From NCBI GenBank assembly GCA_040223615.1, contig JAVKFY010000071.1, forward strand, positions 1 to 64,000: DNA of 64,000 bases, in the 5' to 3' direction. The notes below the pieces were generated by a model, which saw only the letters and a list, made by a program, of their open reading frames with translations, was not told the origin of the DNA and ran no database searches. Both the position numbers and the translations under genes were made by a program. How positions within the stretch are numbered: the first letter of the stretch is position 1; each line of letters opens with the position of its first letter. This stretch comes from JAVKFY01 sp040223615. Lineage in GTDB: Bacteria > Pseudomonadota > Alphaproteobacteria > GCA-2731375. Shown here one piece after another: positions 41,218 through 52,029 of this stretch.

Positions 41218-42972
41218 CTACGACTGAGGCGCGCCTCGACGCTGTTCGCGCAACGCCGCCGTCGCCGCGATATCGACGCAACCCGCCATCACATCGACCA
41301 CCACACCGTGCTCACGTGCGGCGAACTCCGGCGTGATCTTCTCGTCGAGCACATCCTGCAGCACGCGCTGCGGATCGCGCTCGAAGGGGTCGCCAAAGCC
41401 GCCGCCGCCCGGTTGCTCATGGCGAATGACGTCGCCATGGGCGATCCGACGGGTGACCTTGCTTGCGAGGATTTCGACGTCGCTTGTCCCCGCCGGCCGC
41501 ATCAGATTGCGGGCGGCGCGCGCCGAGCTGCCTCCTGACAGGCCGTAGGGGCGGAAACGCATGCGGTCGGCACGCAGTTGCAGGCCAGCTTCAGACGCAA
41601 GCAGCCTATACTCACGCGCGATGCCCAGACCGCCACGGAACTCCCCGGCGCCGCACGAATCCGGCAGGAGCTCGTAGGATTCAATGCGCACCGGGTGCTC
41701 GGCCTCCAGCACCTCGACCGGCGTGTTCGACATGTTCTGCGACGGGTTGGTGACGGCGTCGACACCGTCCCTGTCAAACCGACCGCCCCAGGCGCCGCAG
41801 AGCATATCGACGATGATGAACGGCGCATTGTCGGTGCGGTAGCCGCCAATGCAGACAACGGTATTGCCGCCCTCCCCCGCCGCGGGCACGCGATCCGGTA
41901 CAATTTTGGCCAGCGCGCCGAACATGGCATCGACGACGCGATAGCCGGTCAAAGCGCGGGCGGCGCACGCCGCCGGCAGCCTGGGATTGAGAATGCTGCC
42001 CTCCGGCGCACGCACGTCGATCGCTCGAAAGACGCCAGCGTTGTTCGGGATATCGGCCTGCAGCACGCAACGCACGCTGAGGTAGGTGCAGGACTGCGTG
42101 TACGAGAGCGTGGAATTCAGCGCGCCCGTCACCTGCGGTGACGAGTCTTCGTAGTCAACGGTGAGGCCGTCGCCATGAACGGTGATGGCCACGGCGATCG
42201 GAATGGGTTCGTCAGAAAAGCCGTCGTCGTCGATGTAATCTGTGAACCGATAGGTGCCGTCCGGCCACTTCGCAATCTGCTCGCGCGTCAGCCGCTCGGC
42301 ATAGTCCAGCAACGCCGCAAGGTAGCCGTGGGAAACCTCACGGCCGTAGCGCTGCAGCAGCTTGAGAAACTCGCGCTCGCCCACGCGACAGGCGGCAAAC
42401 TGCGCTTCGATGTCGCCGCGCACGATATCGGGCACGCGGACGTTCTTCTCGATGATCCGGAACAGCATGTCGTTCTGTTCACCGCGTTCATACAGCTTTA
42501 CAGCCGGGAGCCGCAGGCCCTCCTGGTAGATCTCCGTCGAGTCGCTGGCGTTGGACCCGGGCACCCGGCCGCCGACATCGGTGTGATGACAGATCGCAAC
42601 GGCAAACCCCTCCAGCGCGTCACCGAGGAATATTGGTTTGAACATGAACAGGTCGGGCAGGTGCATCCCGCCCTCGTAGGGGTCGTTCAGCACGATCACA
42701 TCGCCCGGCGTCAGGTCGTCGCCGTAGCGTTGCAGAACGTGACTCATCGCCACCGGCACCGCACCCAGGTGCAGGGCAATGGTCTTCGCCTGCGCCAGCA
42801 TCTGCCCGTCGGCACCGCAAATGCAGGTCGAGAAATCCATCACGTCCTTGACGATCTCCGACCGTGCGGTGCTGATCACCGAGAACGCCATCTCATCGAC
42901 GATGGCATCCAGGGCGCTCTTGATCACCGCAAAGGTGATGGGGTCGATGTCAGTCGCAGGGCTTTGGGACAT
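41218..42972 (-). CDS. Hydantoinase B/oxoprolinase-family subunit
   Basis: A 584-residue subunit of the HyuB family. It begins DPITFAVIKSALDAIVDEM and contains ICHHTDVGGRVPGSNASDS and SRGVFRAIDVRAPEGSIL-like NNAGVFRAIDVRAPEGSILN, both standard. With the HyuA-type protein encoded 20 bp upstream it forms an ATP-dependent enzyme that opens lactam or hydantoin rings or carboxylates ketones, depending on the subfamily. The adjacent N-carbamoylsarcosine-hydrolase-like gene favours a hydantoin or lactam substrate. Confidence 0.9.
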   Translation of the reverse strand: MSQSPATDIDPITFAVIKSALDAIVDEMAFSVISTARSEIVKDVMDFSTCICGADGQMLAQAKTIALHLGAVPVAMSHVLQRYGDDLTPGDVIVLNDPYEGGMHLPDLFMFKPIFLGDALEGFAVAICHHTDVGGRVPGSNASDSTEIYQEGLRLPAVKLYERGEQNDMLFRIIEKNVRVPDIVRGDIEAQFAACRVGEREFLKLLQRYGREVSHGYLAALLDYAERLTREQIAKWPDGTYRFTDYIDDDGFSDEPIPIAVAITVHGDGLTVDYEDSSPQVTGALNSTLSYTQSCTYLSVRCVLQADIPNNAGVFRAIDVRAPEGSILNPRLPAACAARALTGYRVVDAMFGALAKIVPDRVPAAGEGGNTVVCIGGYRTDNAPFIIVDMLCGAWGGRFDRDGVDAVTNPSQNMSNTPVEVLEAEHPVRIESYELLPDSCGAGEFRGGLGIAREYRLLASEAGLQLRADRMRFRPYGLSGGSSARAARNLMRPAGTSDVEILASKVTRRIAHGDVIRHEQPGGGGFGDPFERDPQRVLQDVLDEKITPEFAAREHGVVVDVMAGCVDIAATAALREQRRGAPQS

Positions 42973-42992
42973 GCCGCACCGCGTGCTGTTAA

Positions 42993-45128
42993 TCAGGGCG
43001 TAATGAGGAGATTGCTGTAGTCGTCCCGCCGGATACTGGCGCCCGGCGGCACGACGATCGTGGATTCATAGGTCTCGACAATCAGCGGCCCGGGAATGTC
43101 GATGACATCGATGTCATCGCGATCGCATACCGGCGTATCGATCGGCGGCTCGCCGCGGACGAAGCTGACAGGGCGAAAGCGTGCATGATCGGCGGCGGAA
43201 GGTGCCTCGACCGATGTGCCTGCGAAGTCGAGCCGCCCCGTCCGATGGCCGACGCCGATCGCGCGCAAGTTGACGACATCAGGTTCCTCGTGCTCCGGGG
43301 TATAGCCGAACCGCTGTGCGTACGCGGCTTTGAAGTCCCGCCGCAGGCGATCGAGCGCCGCGTCGTCGAACCCATCGCCAGCGAGCGGCACGGTCAACTC
43401 CAGAGCCTGCTTGCGGTAACGCAGGTCGCAACTGATCGCCACCGTCGCGGTCCCAGGCCCGTAGCCTTCCTCGCGCAGCACCATCAGGGCGTCATCGCGC
43501 AGTCGGTCCAACTCCGCCTTGCCGACGTCCGAGGCGAGCGTACGCAGAGGCGAAGAGAATGGCCGCACCAGATGATGCTCGATGTCGCTGGTGAGCATGC
43601 CGACGGCAGTGAACACGCCAGGCAGGTTGGGCACGATGACGGTACCTATCGCCAACATGCGGGCCAGTTCCACCCCGTGCAGGGCCGCCGACCCGCCGAA
43701 CACCATCAGGGCGAAGTCGCGCGGGTCGCGACCGCGCTCGACGCTGACGGCGCGCAACGCCCGCGCCATATTGGCGTTCGCGACGGCGCGAATGCCATGC
43801 GCGGCATCGATCGTGTCGATACCCAGCGGCTCGGCGATCCGCGACGAGATCGCGTCGAGCGCCATGTCGCGATCGATCTTCAAGCTGCCACCGGCCAGAT
43901 GATTGGGATTGAGATAGCCAATGGCCACGCTTGCATCGGTGACCGTCGGTTCATCGCCACCGAGCCCATAGCAGACGGGGCCCGGCACGGCGCCGGCCGA
44001 TCGCGGTCCGACATGTAGCAAGCCGCCGGCATCGACATGCGCGATGGAGCCGCCGCCGGCACCGACCTCGGCGATGTCGATGGCCGGTACCTTCAGCATG
44101 TAGCCACCTGCCTTGATGAAGCGGCTGGAGGTCGAGATGCCCTCGCGGAACTCATACTCCGTGGTGAGTGTCAGTTGACCGTCGTCGACCAGCGCGGCCT
44201 TGGCCGTCGTGCCCCCCATATCGAACGCGATGAGGTCGCGATAGCCGCAGGCAACACCCAGGCGGGCGGCACCGGCCACCCCGGCCGCGGGGCCGGAACC
44301 GACCGCGAATACCGGTCGCTCCGCCGTTGCACGTGCGCTCGACACGCCGCCATTGGAAGCGATCATCAGCAGTGGTGCCTCGATACCGATTTCTCGCAGC
44401 CCGCTTTGCAAACGCTCCAGATAGGTTCGCATCACAGGTTGCAGGTATGCATTCACGACCGTCGTGCTGGTCCGTTCATACTCCTTGATCTCTGGCAGCA
44501 CGCGCCACGACGCACTGACGGCCAGTTCCGGCCAGCGTTGTCTGACCAGTTCCTCCGCAGCCTTCTCATGCGCCGGGTTGGCATGGCTGTTGATGAAGAC
44601 AATGGCCAAGCTGTCCATGCCTGCCTCAATCAGCCTCTCCACCGACGAGATGACGCTGTCGCGAACCAGCGGGCGCACGATTCCGCCGTCGGCCGCGATC
44701 CGTTCGTCGACCTCCAGTCGCAGCCGACGCGGCACCAGCGGCTCCGGCTTGCTCCAGGTCAGGTCGAACATCTCCGGCGTGCGGATGCGCGCAATCTCAA
44801 GCACATCGCGAAAGCCGCGCGTGGTGATCAAGCCCGTGCGGGCGCCGGTCTTTTGCAGGATGGTGTTCGACGCAACAGTGCTGCCGTGCACGATTTCGAC
44901 GACGTCCTGGCTCGAGATGCCGTTCTGGTTCAGCAGATCGGCCAGACCCTCGACCACGGCGCGATCCGGACTTCGGGTGGTCGACGAGACCTTGGCTACG
45001 TGCAGTCGCCCGTCCGGTCTGGCGGCGACGATGTCCGTGAAGGTGCCGCCGATATCGATGCCAACGCGCACGCCATCGCCCGCAACTGCCGTTGCCGCCC
45101 CGTCATCGCCCTCACGCGCCAAACCCAT
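42993..45128 (-). CDS. Hydantoinase A/oxoprolinase-family subunit
   Basis: A 711-residue ATP-binding subunit. The phosphate-binding motif VGIDIGGTFTDIVAARPDG lies near the N-terminus, DMGGTTAKAALVDDG in the second half of the ASKHA-like fold, and GGSAALHGVELARML (about residue 500) matches HyuA/acetone carboxylase beta subunits. The ATG at 45128 has AAGGTGG upstream and gives the normal family length; a 39-residue longer frame is rejected. It is the first gene of the hyuAB pair and divergent from the MaoC-like gene at 45317. Confidence 0.9.
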   Translation of the reverse strand: MGLAREGDDGAATAVAGDGVRVGIDIGGTFTDIVAARPDGRLHVAKVSSTTRSPDRAVVEGLADLLNQNGISSQDVVEIVHGSTVASNTILQKTGARTGLITTRGFRDVLEIARIRTPEMFDLTWSKPEPLVPRRLRLEVDERIAADGGIVRPLVRDSVISSVERLIEAGMDSLAIVFINSHANPAHEKAAEELVRQRWPELAVSASWRVLPEIKEYERTSTTVVNAYLQPVMRTYLERLQSGLREIGIEAPLLMIASNGGVSSARATAERPVFAVGSGPAAGVAGAARLGVACGYRDLIAFDMGGTTAKAALVDDGQLTLTTEYEFREGISTSSRFIKAGGYMLKVPAIDIAEVGAGGGSIAHVDAGGLLHVGPRSAGAVPGPVCYGLGGDEPTVTDASVAIGYLNPNHLAGGSLKIDRDMALDAISSRIAEPLGIDTIDAAHGIRAVANANMARALRAVSVERGRDPRDFALMVFGGSAALHGVELARMLAIGTVIVPNLPGVFTAVGMLTSDIEHHLVRPFSSPLRTLASDVGKAELDRLRDDALMVLREEGYGPGTATVAISCDLRYRKQALELTVPLAGDGFDDAALDRLRRDFKAAYAQRFGYTPEHEEPDVVNLRAIGVGHRTGRLDFAGTSVEAPSAADHARFRPVSFVRGEPPIDTPVCDRDDIDVIDIPGPLIVETYESTIVVPPGASIRRDDYSNLLITP

Positions 45129-45316
45129 GATCCCGCCACCTTTTCGCAGGTTGCCAAACTGGCGAGGCGCCGCGCTTCGCGCAAGGGGCTGGCGCGTGCG
45201 GTGGCTTGACCCGCAGTGCATCTGCAGCCCAATGCTCGATGGCATTCAACCGCGAGCCGATGAACAGATACACTGGAACGCAGCCCAGACCTCTTGAGAC
45301 ACTTTGCGGACCACGC

Positions 45317-45775
45317 ATGAAGACTCTCTACTATGATGACTTCGATGTCGGCGACCGGTTCCCCACCTATGGTCGCACCATCACGGAGGGCGAGATCGCT
45401 GCCTTCTGCAGCTTCGTTGGCTACCACGCGCCGCTCTTCATCGACGAGGAGTATGCCCGCCAAACGCCATTTGGCGGGCGCATAGCGCCCCACTCGCTGA
45501 TCATGTCAGTCTCGACCGGCATGACCGAGAGCCTGTTCCGCTACAACATGGTCGGGCTGATCGCCGTCGAGCGTGGTCGCTTCCTCATTCCGCTGCGGGC
45601 TGGCGACACCATTCGCACGGACGTCGTGGTGATCGACAAGAAGCCTTCGCGCAAGGCCGACCGAGGCATCGTCAAGTTTCGCGATCAGGTTCACAACCAG
45701 CGCGGTGAGCTGATCTTCGAAATCGACAAGATCACGTTGATCAAGCGCGTCGCTTCAACCGGCGAACAGGCATGA
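45317..45775 (+). CDS. MaoC-like hotdog-fold protein lacking the usual hydratase dyad
   Basis: A 152-residue single hotdog protein. The segment CSFVGYHAPLFIDEEYARQT (31-50) aligns with the hydratase-2 motif G-D-x-N-P-[LI]-H, but the catalytic Asp is Y36 and the His is F41. FGGRIAPHSL and the later RAGDTIRTDVVV are normal for the family. It may therefore bind acyl-CoA without hydratase activity, or use different residues. It overlaps the PaaK-like ligase gene by 4 bp (ATGA), which implies a joint CoA-thioester pathway. The start at 45317 is favoured because homology begins there, although the Shine-Dalgarno is weak. Confidence 0.82.
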   Translation: MKTLYYDDFDVGDRFPTYGRTITEGEIAAFCSFVGYHAPLFIDEEYARQTPFGGRIAPHSLIMSVSTGMTESLFRYNMVGLIAVERGRFLIPLRAGDTIRTDVVVIDKKPSRKADRGIVKFRDQVHNQRGELIFEIDKITLIKRVASTGEQA

Positions 45776-47133
45776 ACATCGACGCCCTCCTCGCGAGACC
45801 CGCGCGGGAGATCGCCGCTGCACAGGACGCCGCCCTGCGCCGGATGTTGGCGCTGTGCGAAGCAGGTCACCCTTACTACGGAAAACGCTGGGCCGAAGCT
45901 GGCATCGACGTGTCCCGGGTCTCTGGAACTGCGGCGCTTGCGCGACTACCGCTGACCTCGAAGGCCGACCTAATGGCCGATCCCGAGGCGTTCCGGCTCA
46001 GCTTGCCAGAGTTGCCGCTGGAGGAGCGCGCGCTGGCCGAGGTCATCCATACGACGGGCAGTACGGCGGAGCCCACGCCGATCTACAACACCACGCACGA
46101 TGTCCTGGGCTACATGCTCCAAGCCCGCTGCCTGGCCGCGATCGCAGGGATTGGCGAGAGGGACATCATCGCCAATCTCTTCCCGCTTACACCTGCACCA
46201 ATGGGAGCGTTTCAGCGCTCCGGGCAGAACGCATCTGCGATAGGCGCGGCTATCGTGTCCACACTGCCGGGGGCACCGTTCGGCCGGTTCGATATCCAGC
46301 GATCGCTGGACGATGGCGTGCATCTGGTGGCGTTGCACCGTGCCAGCATTCTCTGGGGTGTTACCAGCTATGTACGACGCGTGCTCCTACGAGCCCTTGA
46401 AGTAGGTGCGGACTTCTCCAGCGTCCGCATGTGTGCGGTGACCGGCGAGGCGTCTTCGCCTGCCATGCGCGACGATCTGCGCCGGCTCATGAGAGAAGCG
46501 AAAGCGGCGGGCTGTACGGTGTTCGACCGTTACGGCTCGACAGAACTCGGCAGTTTGGCTCAATGCCAAGAGGACGGCGACTGGCACAACCCGGCACCCG
46601 ACCTGCAGTTCCTCGAGGCGGTTGACCCCGAGACCGGCGCACGACTGCCCGACGGCGAGCGCGGCGCGCTGGCGCTCACGCACCTCGACCGGCGGGGCAC
46701 TGTGCTGGTTCGATTTGTCGTCGGTGACACGGTTGCCGTGGAGCGCTCTGCCTGTCCGAACTGTGGCCGTTACGGCGAGCGGGTGATTGGCCCCGTTGTG
46801 CGAACCAGGGACTTGGTGAAGGTGAAGGGGATGCTGATCAACCCGGCCGTGCTGTTGGACGCGCTGCAACAGGTGAGCGGCGTGGAGGATTTTCAGGTCG
46901 AGGTGGGTAAAGTCGATGGCAATGAGCTTGCGATGGACGAGGTGCTTCTGCGTATCGCGAGCCACCGGCCCGACCACGAAGCGCTGGCTGACGAGCTTGT
47001 AGCGGCGACAGCGGCCGTCGCCGGTGTGCGTCCGCGCGTGACGTTCGTTGCCGCGAGCGAGATCTACGATCCCACGCGGCAAACCAAGGCGAACCGCTTC
47101 ATCGACAGGCGATCGAACGCATATGATGACTAG
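45772..47133 (+). CDS. Phenylacetate-CoA ligase-like AMP-binding enzyme
   Basis: A 453-residue adenylate-forming ligase of the PaaK group. Visible motifs are the phosphate loop IHTTGSTAEPTPIYNT (about residues 91-106), VTGEASSPAMRDDL (A4-like), the adenine motif VFDRYGSTELGSLAQ and RTRDLVKVKGMLINPAVL near the C-terminal hinge. The pair of cysteines in ACPNCGRYG resembles the metal-binding Cys cluster of PaaK-like proteins. It would activate a carboxylic acid to its CoA ester. It is co-translated with the MaoC-like gene, and the carbamoylsarcosine-hydrolase-like gene follows after 18 bp. The acid is unknown. Confidence 0.87.
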   Translation: MNIDALLARPAREIAAAQDAALRRMLALCEAGHPYYGKRWAEAGIDVSRVSGTAALARLPLTSKADLMADPEAFRLSLPELPLEERALAEVIHTTGSTAEPTPIYNTTHDVLGYMLQARCLAAIAGIGERDIIANLFPLTPAPMGAFQRSGQNASAIGAAIVSTLPGAPFGRFDIQRSLDDGVHLVALHRASILWGVTSYVRRVLLRALEVGADFSSVRMCAVTGEASSPAMRDDLRRLMREAKAAGCTVFDRYGSTELGSLAQCQEDGDWHNPAPDLQFLEAVDPETGARLPDGERGALALTHLDRRGTVLVRFVVGDTVAVERSACPNCGRYGERVIGPVVRTRDLVKVKGMLINPAVLLDALQQVSGVEDFQVEVGKVDGNELAMDEVLLRIASHRPDHEALADELVAATAAVAGVRPRVTFVAASEIYDPTRQTKANRFIDRRSNAYDD

Positions 47134-47151
47134 TTCTGGAGGCTGCTGGCC

Positions 47152-47844
47152 ATGGATAGCTACGAGAGTCTGCTCGAGTTTTACAAGGGTCGTGGCTATC
47201 GGACCCGTATCGGGTTCGGAGAGCATCCGGCTCTGATCGTGATCGACTTCAGCTATGGCTTCACCGCGAGCCGCGGCGGCTTTCCAGGCGGCGAGTTCGA
47301 TGCTGAGATCGCGCAGACAAATCGTCTGCTCAATGCGATGCGAGGACACTTTCCCGTATTCTTCACCACCATCGCTTACGACGATCCGGCCCGAGAAGGC
47401 GGCTGGTGGTGCGCCAAGGTCCCCTGGCTTGAGCAGTTCCGTCGGCCTACCGAGAGTATCGAGATCGATTCACGACTTGGTCGTCACGACGATGATGTGC
47501 TCTTGGTGAAACCCTACCCCTCTTCTTTCCATGGCACCCCGCTTGACGAGATGTTGCGCACCGCCGGCGTCGACACATTGGTCATCGCAGGCTGTACGAC
47601 CAGCGTATGTGTGCGCGCCACGGCACTCGACGCGATGCAGCACGGCTATCGTGCAATCGTCGCCGGAGACGCCGTCGGCGACCTGCATCCGCAACTGCAT
47701 GAGTTGCATCTCTGCGACCTCGACGCGCGGTATGCGGACGTGGTTTCCACGAATGATGTACTGCAGCACCTGGGTAGGCGGGATTCGCCCGAACCTGGGA
47801 GAGAATCGGTCATTGCATCACGCGATGCTTATTGCCGCTGCTGA
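47152..47844 (+). CDS. N-carbamoylsarcosine amidohydrolase-like cysteine hydrolase
   Basis: A 230-residue isochorismatase-fold hydrolase. The catalytic triad is D32 (LIVIDFSYGFT), K120 (LLVKPYPSSFHGT) and C153 (AGCTTSVCVRATALDAM). The SYGFT and SSFHGT segments are closest to N-carbamoylsarcosine amidase/nicotinamidase-like members. Such an enzyme releases CO2 and ammonia from a carbamoyl group, which is also the product type of hydantoin-ring opening by HyuAB. It is the last gene of the maoC-paaK unit. The exact substrate is inferred from context only. Confidence 0.88.
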   Translation: MDSYESLLEFYKGRGYRTRIGFGEHPALIVIDFSYGFTASRGGFPGGEFDAEIAQTNRLLNAMRGHFPVFFTTIAYDDPAREGGWWCAKVPWLEQFRRPTESIEIDSRLGRHDDDVLLVKPYPSSFHGTPLDEMLRTAGVDTLVIAGCTTSVCVRATALDAMQHGYRAIVAGDAVGDLHPQLHELHLCDLDARYADVVSTNDVLQHLGRRDSPEPGRESVIASRDAYCRC

Positions 47845-47905
47845 GCCGATTGTGACATTTGTGCTGCTCAGGTCTTGGGCTGATCTGCCGACAGCGATGC
47901 TCCTG

Positions 47906-48994
47906 CTACAACTCATGCGGGATCCGGCGGCCGTCCTTGTCGAACAGCAGCATGTCCTCGTCGCTGAAACCGATGCCGACTTCGTCGCCGGCGGCAACGT
48001 CGGCTCGTTCGGCGTAGCGCACGATGAGCGACTGCCCCTCGGCGACAGTGCCGTGCAGGAGTTGGGCCTCGCCGAGTTCCTCCACGAGGTCGACCCGCAT
48101 CGTTAGATCGGCGTCAGTGCCCGGGTGGGTCACGCGGATATGTTCCGGTCGTACGCCGAGCATGACCTCGCCATCCGCCGGCGGCGCGAAAGAGGCCGGG
48201 AGCGAAAAGACCGCATCGCCGACGTGGAACGTCGGCATGGCACCTTGCCCAGGCTCGACACGCGCCGGCAGAAGGTTGATGCGAGGCGAACCGAGGAAGG
48301 TGGCGACGAACAGGTTGTCTGGCCGTCGGTAAAGGTCGAGCGGTGCCCCGGCCTGCTCGACAGTGCCTTGGTTCAGCACGACAATCTTGTCGGCCAGGGT
48401 CATTGCCTCGGTCTGGTCGTGGGTCACGTAGATCGCGGTACTGCCAAGACGCCGGTGCAGCCGGGCGATCTCAAGGCGCATCTGCACCCGCAGGCTGGCG
48501 TCGAGATTGGACAGCGGCTCGTCGAACAAGAACACCTTGGGCTGGCGCACGATGGCGCGGCCGATGGCGACGCGCTGTCGCTGGCCGCCGGAAAGCTCGC
48601 GTGGCCGCCGGTCGAGCAGGTCCTCGATCTGCAGCGTGCGCGCCGCCGAGCGAACCCGCTCGTCGATAGTCTCCGCCGCGGTCCGGGCCAGTTTCAGGCC
48701 GAACGCCATGTTCCGGTAAACCGTCATGTGCGGGTAGAGCGCGTAGCTCTGGAACACCATGGAAACGCCGCGGTCGGCCGGGCGCACCTCGTTCATGCGC
48801 CGGCCGTCGATGGCGAGTTCGCCGCCGTCGATCTCTTCTAAGCCAGCGATCATGCGCAGGAGGGTGGACTTGCCGCAGCCCGAGGGGCCGACCAGGACGC
48901 AGAACTCGCCGGAGCGGACGGTGAGGTCGACGCCGCGGACCGCTTCGACATCGCCGAAGCGTTTGGTCAGGCCGGAAAGGACGACGTCGACCAT
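47906..48994 (-). CDS. Sugar ABC transporter ATP-binding protein (UgpC/MalK type)
   Basis: A 362-residue ATPase: Walker A GPSGCGKST, signature LSGGQRQRVAIGRA, Walker B VFLFDEPLSNLD and a C-terminal TOBE/OB region (about 235-355, VMLGVRPEHIRV), as in MalK/UgpC-like proteins that serve sugar importers. It is the final gene of the seven-gene glucosylglycerol operon, 3 bp after a permease gene. It is equivalent to GgtA in glucosylglycerol transport. It converges with the carbamoylsarcosine-hydrolase-like gene. Confidence 0.9.
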   Translation of the reverse strand: MVDVVLSGLTKRFGDVEAVRGVDLTVRSGEFCVLVGPSGCGKSTLLRMIAGLEEIDGGELAIDGRRMNEVRPADRGVSMVFQSYALYPHMTVYRNMAFGLKLARTAAETIDERVRSAARTLQIEDLLDRRPRELSGGQRQRVAIGRAIVRQPKVFLFDEPLSNLDASLRVQMRLEIARLHRRLGSTAIYVTHDQTEAMTLADKIVVLNQGTVEQAGAPLDLYRRPDNLFVATFLGSPRINLLPARVEPGQGAMPTFHVGDAVFSLPASFAPPADGEVMLGVRPEHIRVTHPGTDADLTMRVDLVEELGEAQLLHGTVAEGQSLIVRYAERADVAAGDEVGIGFSDEDMLLFDKDGRRIPHEL

Positions 48995-48997
48995 GGC

Positions 48998-49822
48998 TCA
49001 GCCCTTTACCGCGCCGGCGGTGAGCCCGGCGACGATGCGGCGCTGGAACACCAGCACCAACACGATCAGCGGCACCGTCACGATCACCGACGCGGCCATG
49101 ATGCGGCCCCAGGGCACCTCGAATTCGCTACCGCCGGTGATCAGCGCGATGGCGACCGGCACGGTGCGCTGCTCGTTGGTCAGCGTGAAGGTGAGCGCGA
49201 ACAGGAACTCGTTCCAGGCGACGATGAAGGCGAGCAGGCCGGTGGTCACCATCGCCGGCCACATCAGCGGCATGAACACCTGGGTCAGCAGGGTCCACGG
49301 GCCCGCGCCGTCGAGGATCGCGGCCTCCTCCACGTCGCGCGGCAAGTCGCGGATGAACGCGGTCAACACCCACACCGTGAACGGCAGCGTGAAGATCAGG
49401 TAGGACAGCACCAGGCCGCCGAGGTTGTTGTAGAGCCCGACGGCGCGCACCAGTTCGAACATGCCGGAGAGCACCGCGACCTGCGGGAACATCGATACCG
49501 ACAGGATCGCGAACAACAGGTGACGCCGACCGGCGAAGCGCATCCGGCCCAGCGCCATCGCCGCGGTCAGCCCCAGAAACAGCGACAGCGCCACCACGGC
49601 GACCGAGACCATGATCGAGTTGGCGATGTTCAGTGCGAAAGGCTGCTCGGCAAAGATCGCAACGTAGTTGTCGAGGTCGAGATGGCGCGGCACGTAGTCG
49701 ACCTCGAACAGCGACGGTCCGGCCTTCATCGAGGTGACGATGGCGTAGTAGAGCGGGAACAGCAGGTAGAACAGGATCGCCGCGACCAATGCCGCGAAGC
49801 CGATCTGGCGCAGCCGGCGCAT
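48998..49822 (-). CDS. Sugar ABC transporter permease (MalG-like)
   Basis: A 274-residue inner-membrane permease with about six helices. The coupling loop EEAAILDGAGPWTLLTQVFMP (about residues 167-187) carries the EAA motif of MalG-type proteins. Its start shares one base with the stop of the other permease gene (TGATG at 49820-49824). Together they form the channel for an osmolyte sugar, most likely glucosylglycerol or related compounds such as trehalose or sucrose. Confidence 0.9.
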   Translation of the reverse strand: MRRLRQIGFAALVAAILFYLLFPLYYAIVTSMKAGPSLFEVDYVPRHLDLDNYVAIFAEQPFALNIANSIMVSVAVVALSLFLGLTAAMALGRMRFAGRRHLLFAILSVSMFPQVAVLSGMFELVRAVGLYNNLGGLVLSYLIFTLPFTVWVLTAFIRDLPRDVEEAAILDGAGPWTLLTQVFMPLMWPAMVTTGLLAFIVAWNEFLFALTFTLTNEQRTVPVAIALITGGSEFEVPWGRIMAASVIVTVPLIVLVLVFQRRIVAGLTAGAVKG

Positions 49823-50733
49823 CAGGCCGCCTCTCGGGTCGCATCGGCGCGCACCGCGACCAGGTAGAGCGCGGTCAGCACGGCGATGATCATGAACAGC
49901 AAGGTCGCGGCGGCCGAGCCGTAGCCGACGTCCTGGAAGTCAACCAGCTGTTGGCGGGTGTAGACCGACATGGTCATCGTCGCCGCCGCGTTGCCGGTCA
50001 TGACGTAGACGACGTCGAACACGCGGAAGGCGTCGAGCAGGCGGAAGGTGACGGCGACGATCAGCGCTGGCTTGATCAGCGGCAGGGTGACGCCGAAGAA
50101 CACCTTGATCGGGTGGATGCCATCGACGCGCGCCGCCTCGTAGCAATCGCGCGGCAGCATCTGCAGCGCCGCCAGCACCAGCAGGGCGACGAAGGGCGTG
50201 GTCTTCCACACGTCGACCATGATCACCGAGAACAGCGCCAGGTTCGGCTCGGCGGTCCAGGCGATGTTCTGCGAGATCAGGCCGAGACTGGCGAGCGCGT
50301 CGTTGATGACACCGAACTGGTCGTGCAGCATCCACTGCCACATCTTCGCCGACACCACCGTCGGGATCGCCCAAGGCACCAGCACGGCGGCACGGAACAG
50401 CCCACGGCCAGGGAAGCTGGCGTGCATCACCAGCGCGATGGCGACGCCGAGCACGGTCTCCAGCGCCACCGAGGCAACGGCGAAGACCAGCGTGTTCCAC
50501 ACCGAAGTCCACCATTGCGGATCGGTCAGCAGCCCGTACCATTCGCCATCATCGTCGACGAGAAAGTTCTCCAACCCGACAAACGCGGTGTTGCCGAGGT
50601 CGGAGAGCGAGGCATCGGTGAGGCCGAACCAGATGGTGCGCGCCAGAGGCCATAGCGCGACCACCAGCAAGGCAAGAAGCATCGGGCTGAGGAACAGCCA
50701 CGCGGTCAGGACGCGGCGTGCGGCCGGTCGCAT
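49822..50733 (-). CDS. Sugar ABC transporter permease (MalF-like)
   Basis: A 303-residue permease. The first helix is LTAWLFLSPMLLALLVVALWPLARTIW, and the EAA-type loop is CYEAARVDGIHPIKVFFGVTLP (about residues 197-218). LIKPALIVAVTFRLLDAFRV follows the family pattern. It follows the binding-protein gene by 15 bp in the operon. It pairs with the MalG-like permease encoded downstream. Confidence 0.9.
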   Translation of the reverse strand: MRPAARRVLTAWLFLSPMLLALLVVALWPLARTIWFGLTDASLSDLGNTAFVGLENFLVDDDGEWYGLLTDPQWWTSVWNTLVFAVASVALETVLGVAIALVMHASFPGRGLFRAAVLVPWAIPTVVSAKMWQWMLHDQFGVINDALASLGLISQNIAWTAEPNLALFSVIMVDVWKTTPFVALLVLAALQMLPRDCYEAARVDGIHPIKVFFGVTLPLIKPALIVAVTFRLLDAFRVFDVVYVMTGNAAATMTMSVYTRQQLVDFQDVGYGSAAATLLFMIIAVLTALYLVAVRADATREAA

Positions 50734-50748
50734 CGGCGGCGCCGGCCG

Positions 50749-52008
<1,260 letters not shown>

Positions 52009-52029
52009 TGTTGGCGTCCTCCCGCAGGT

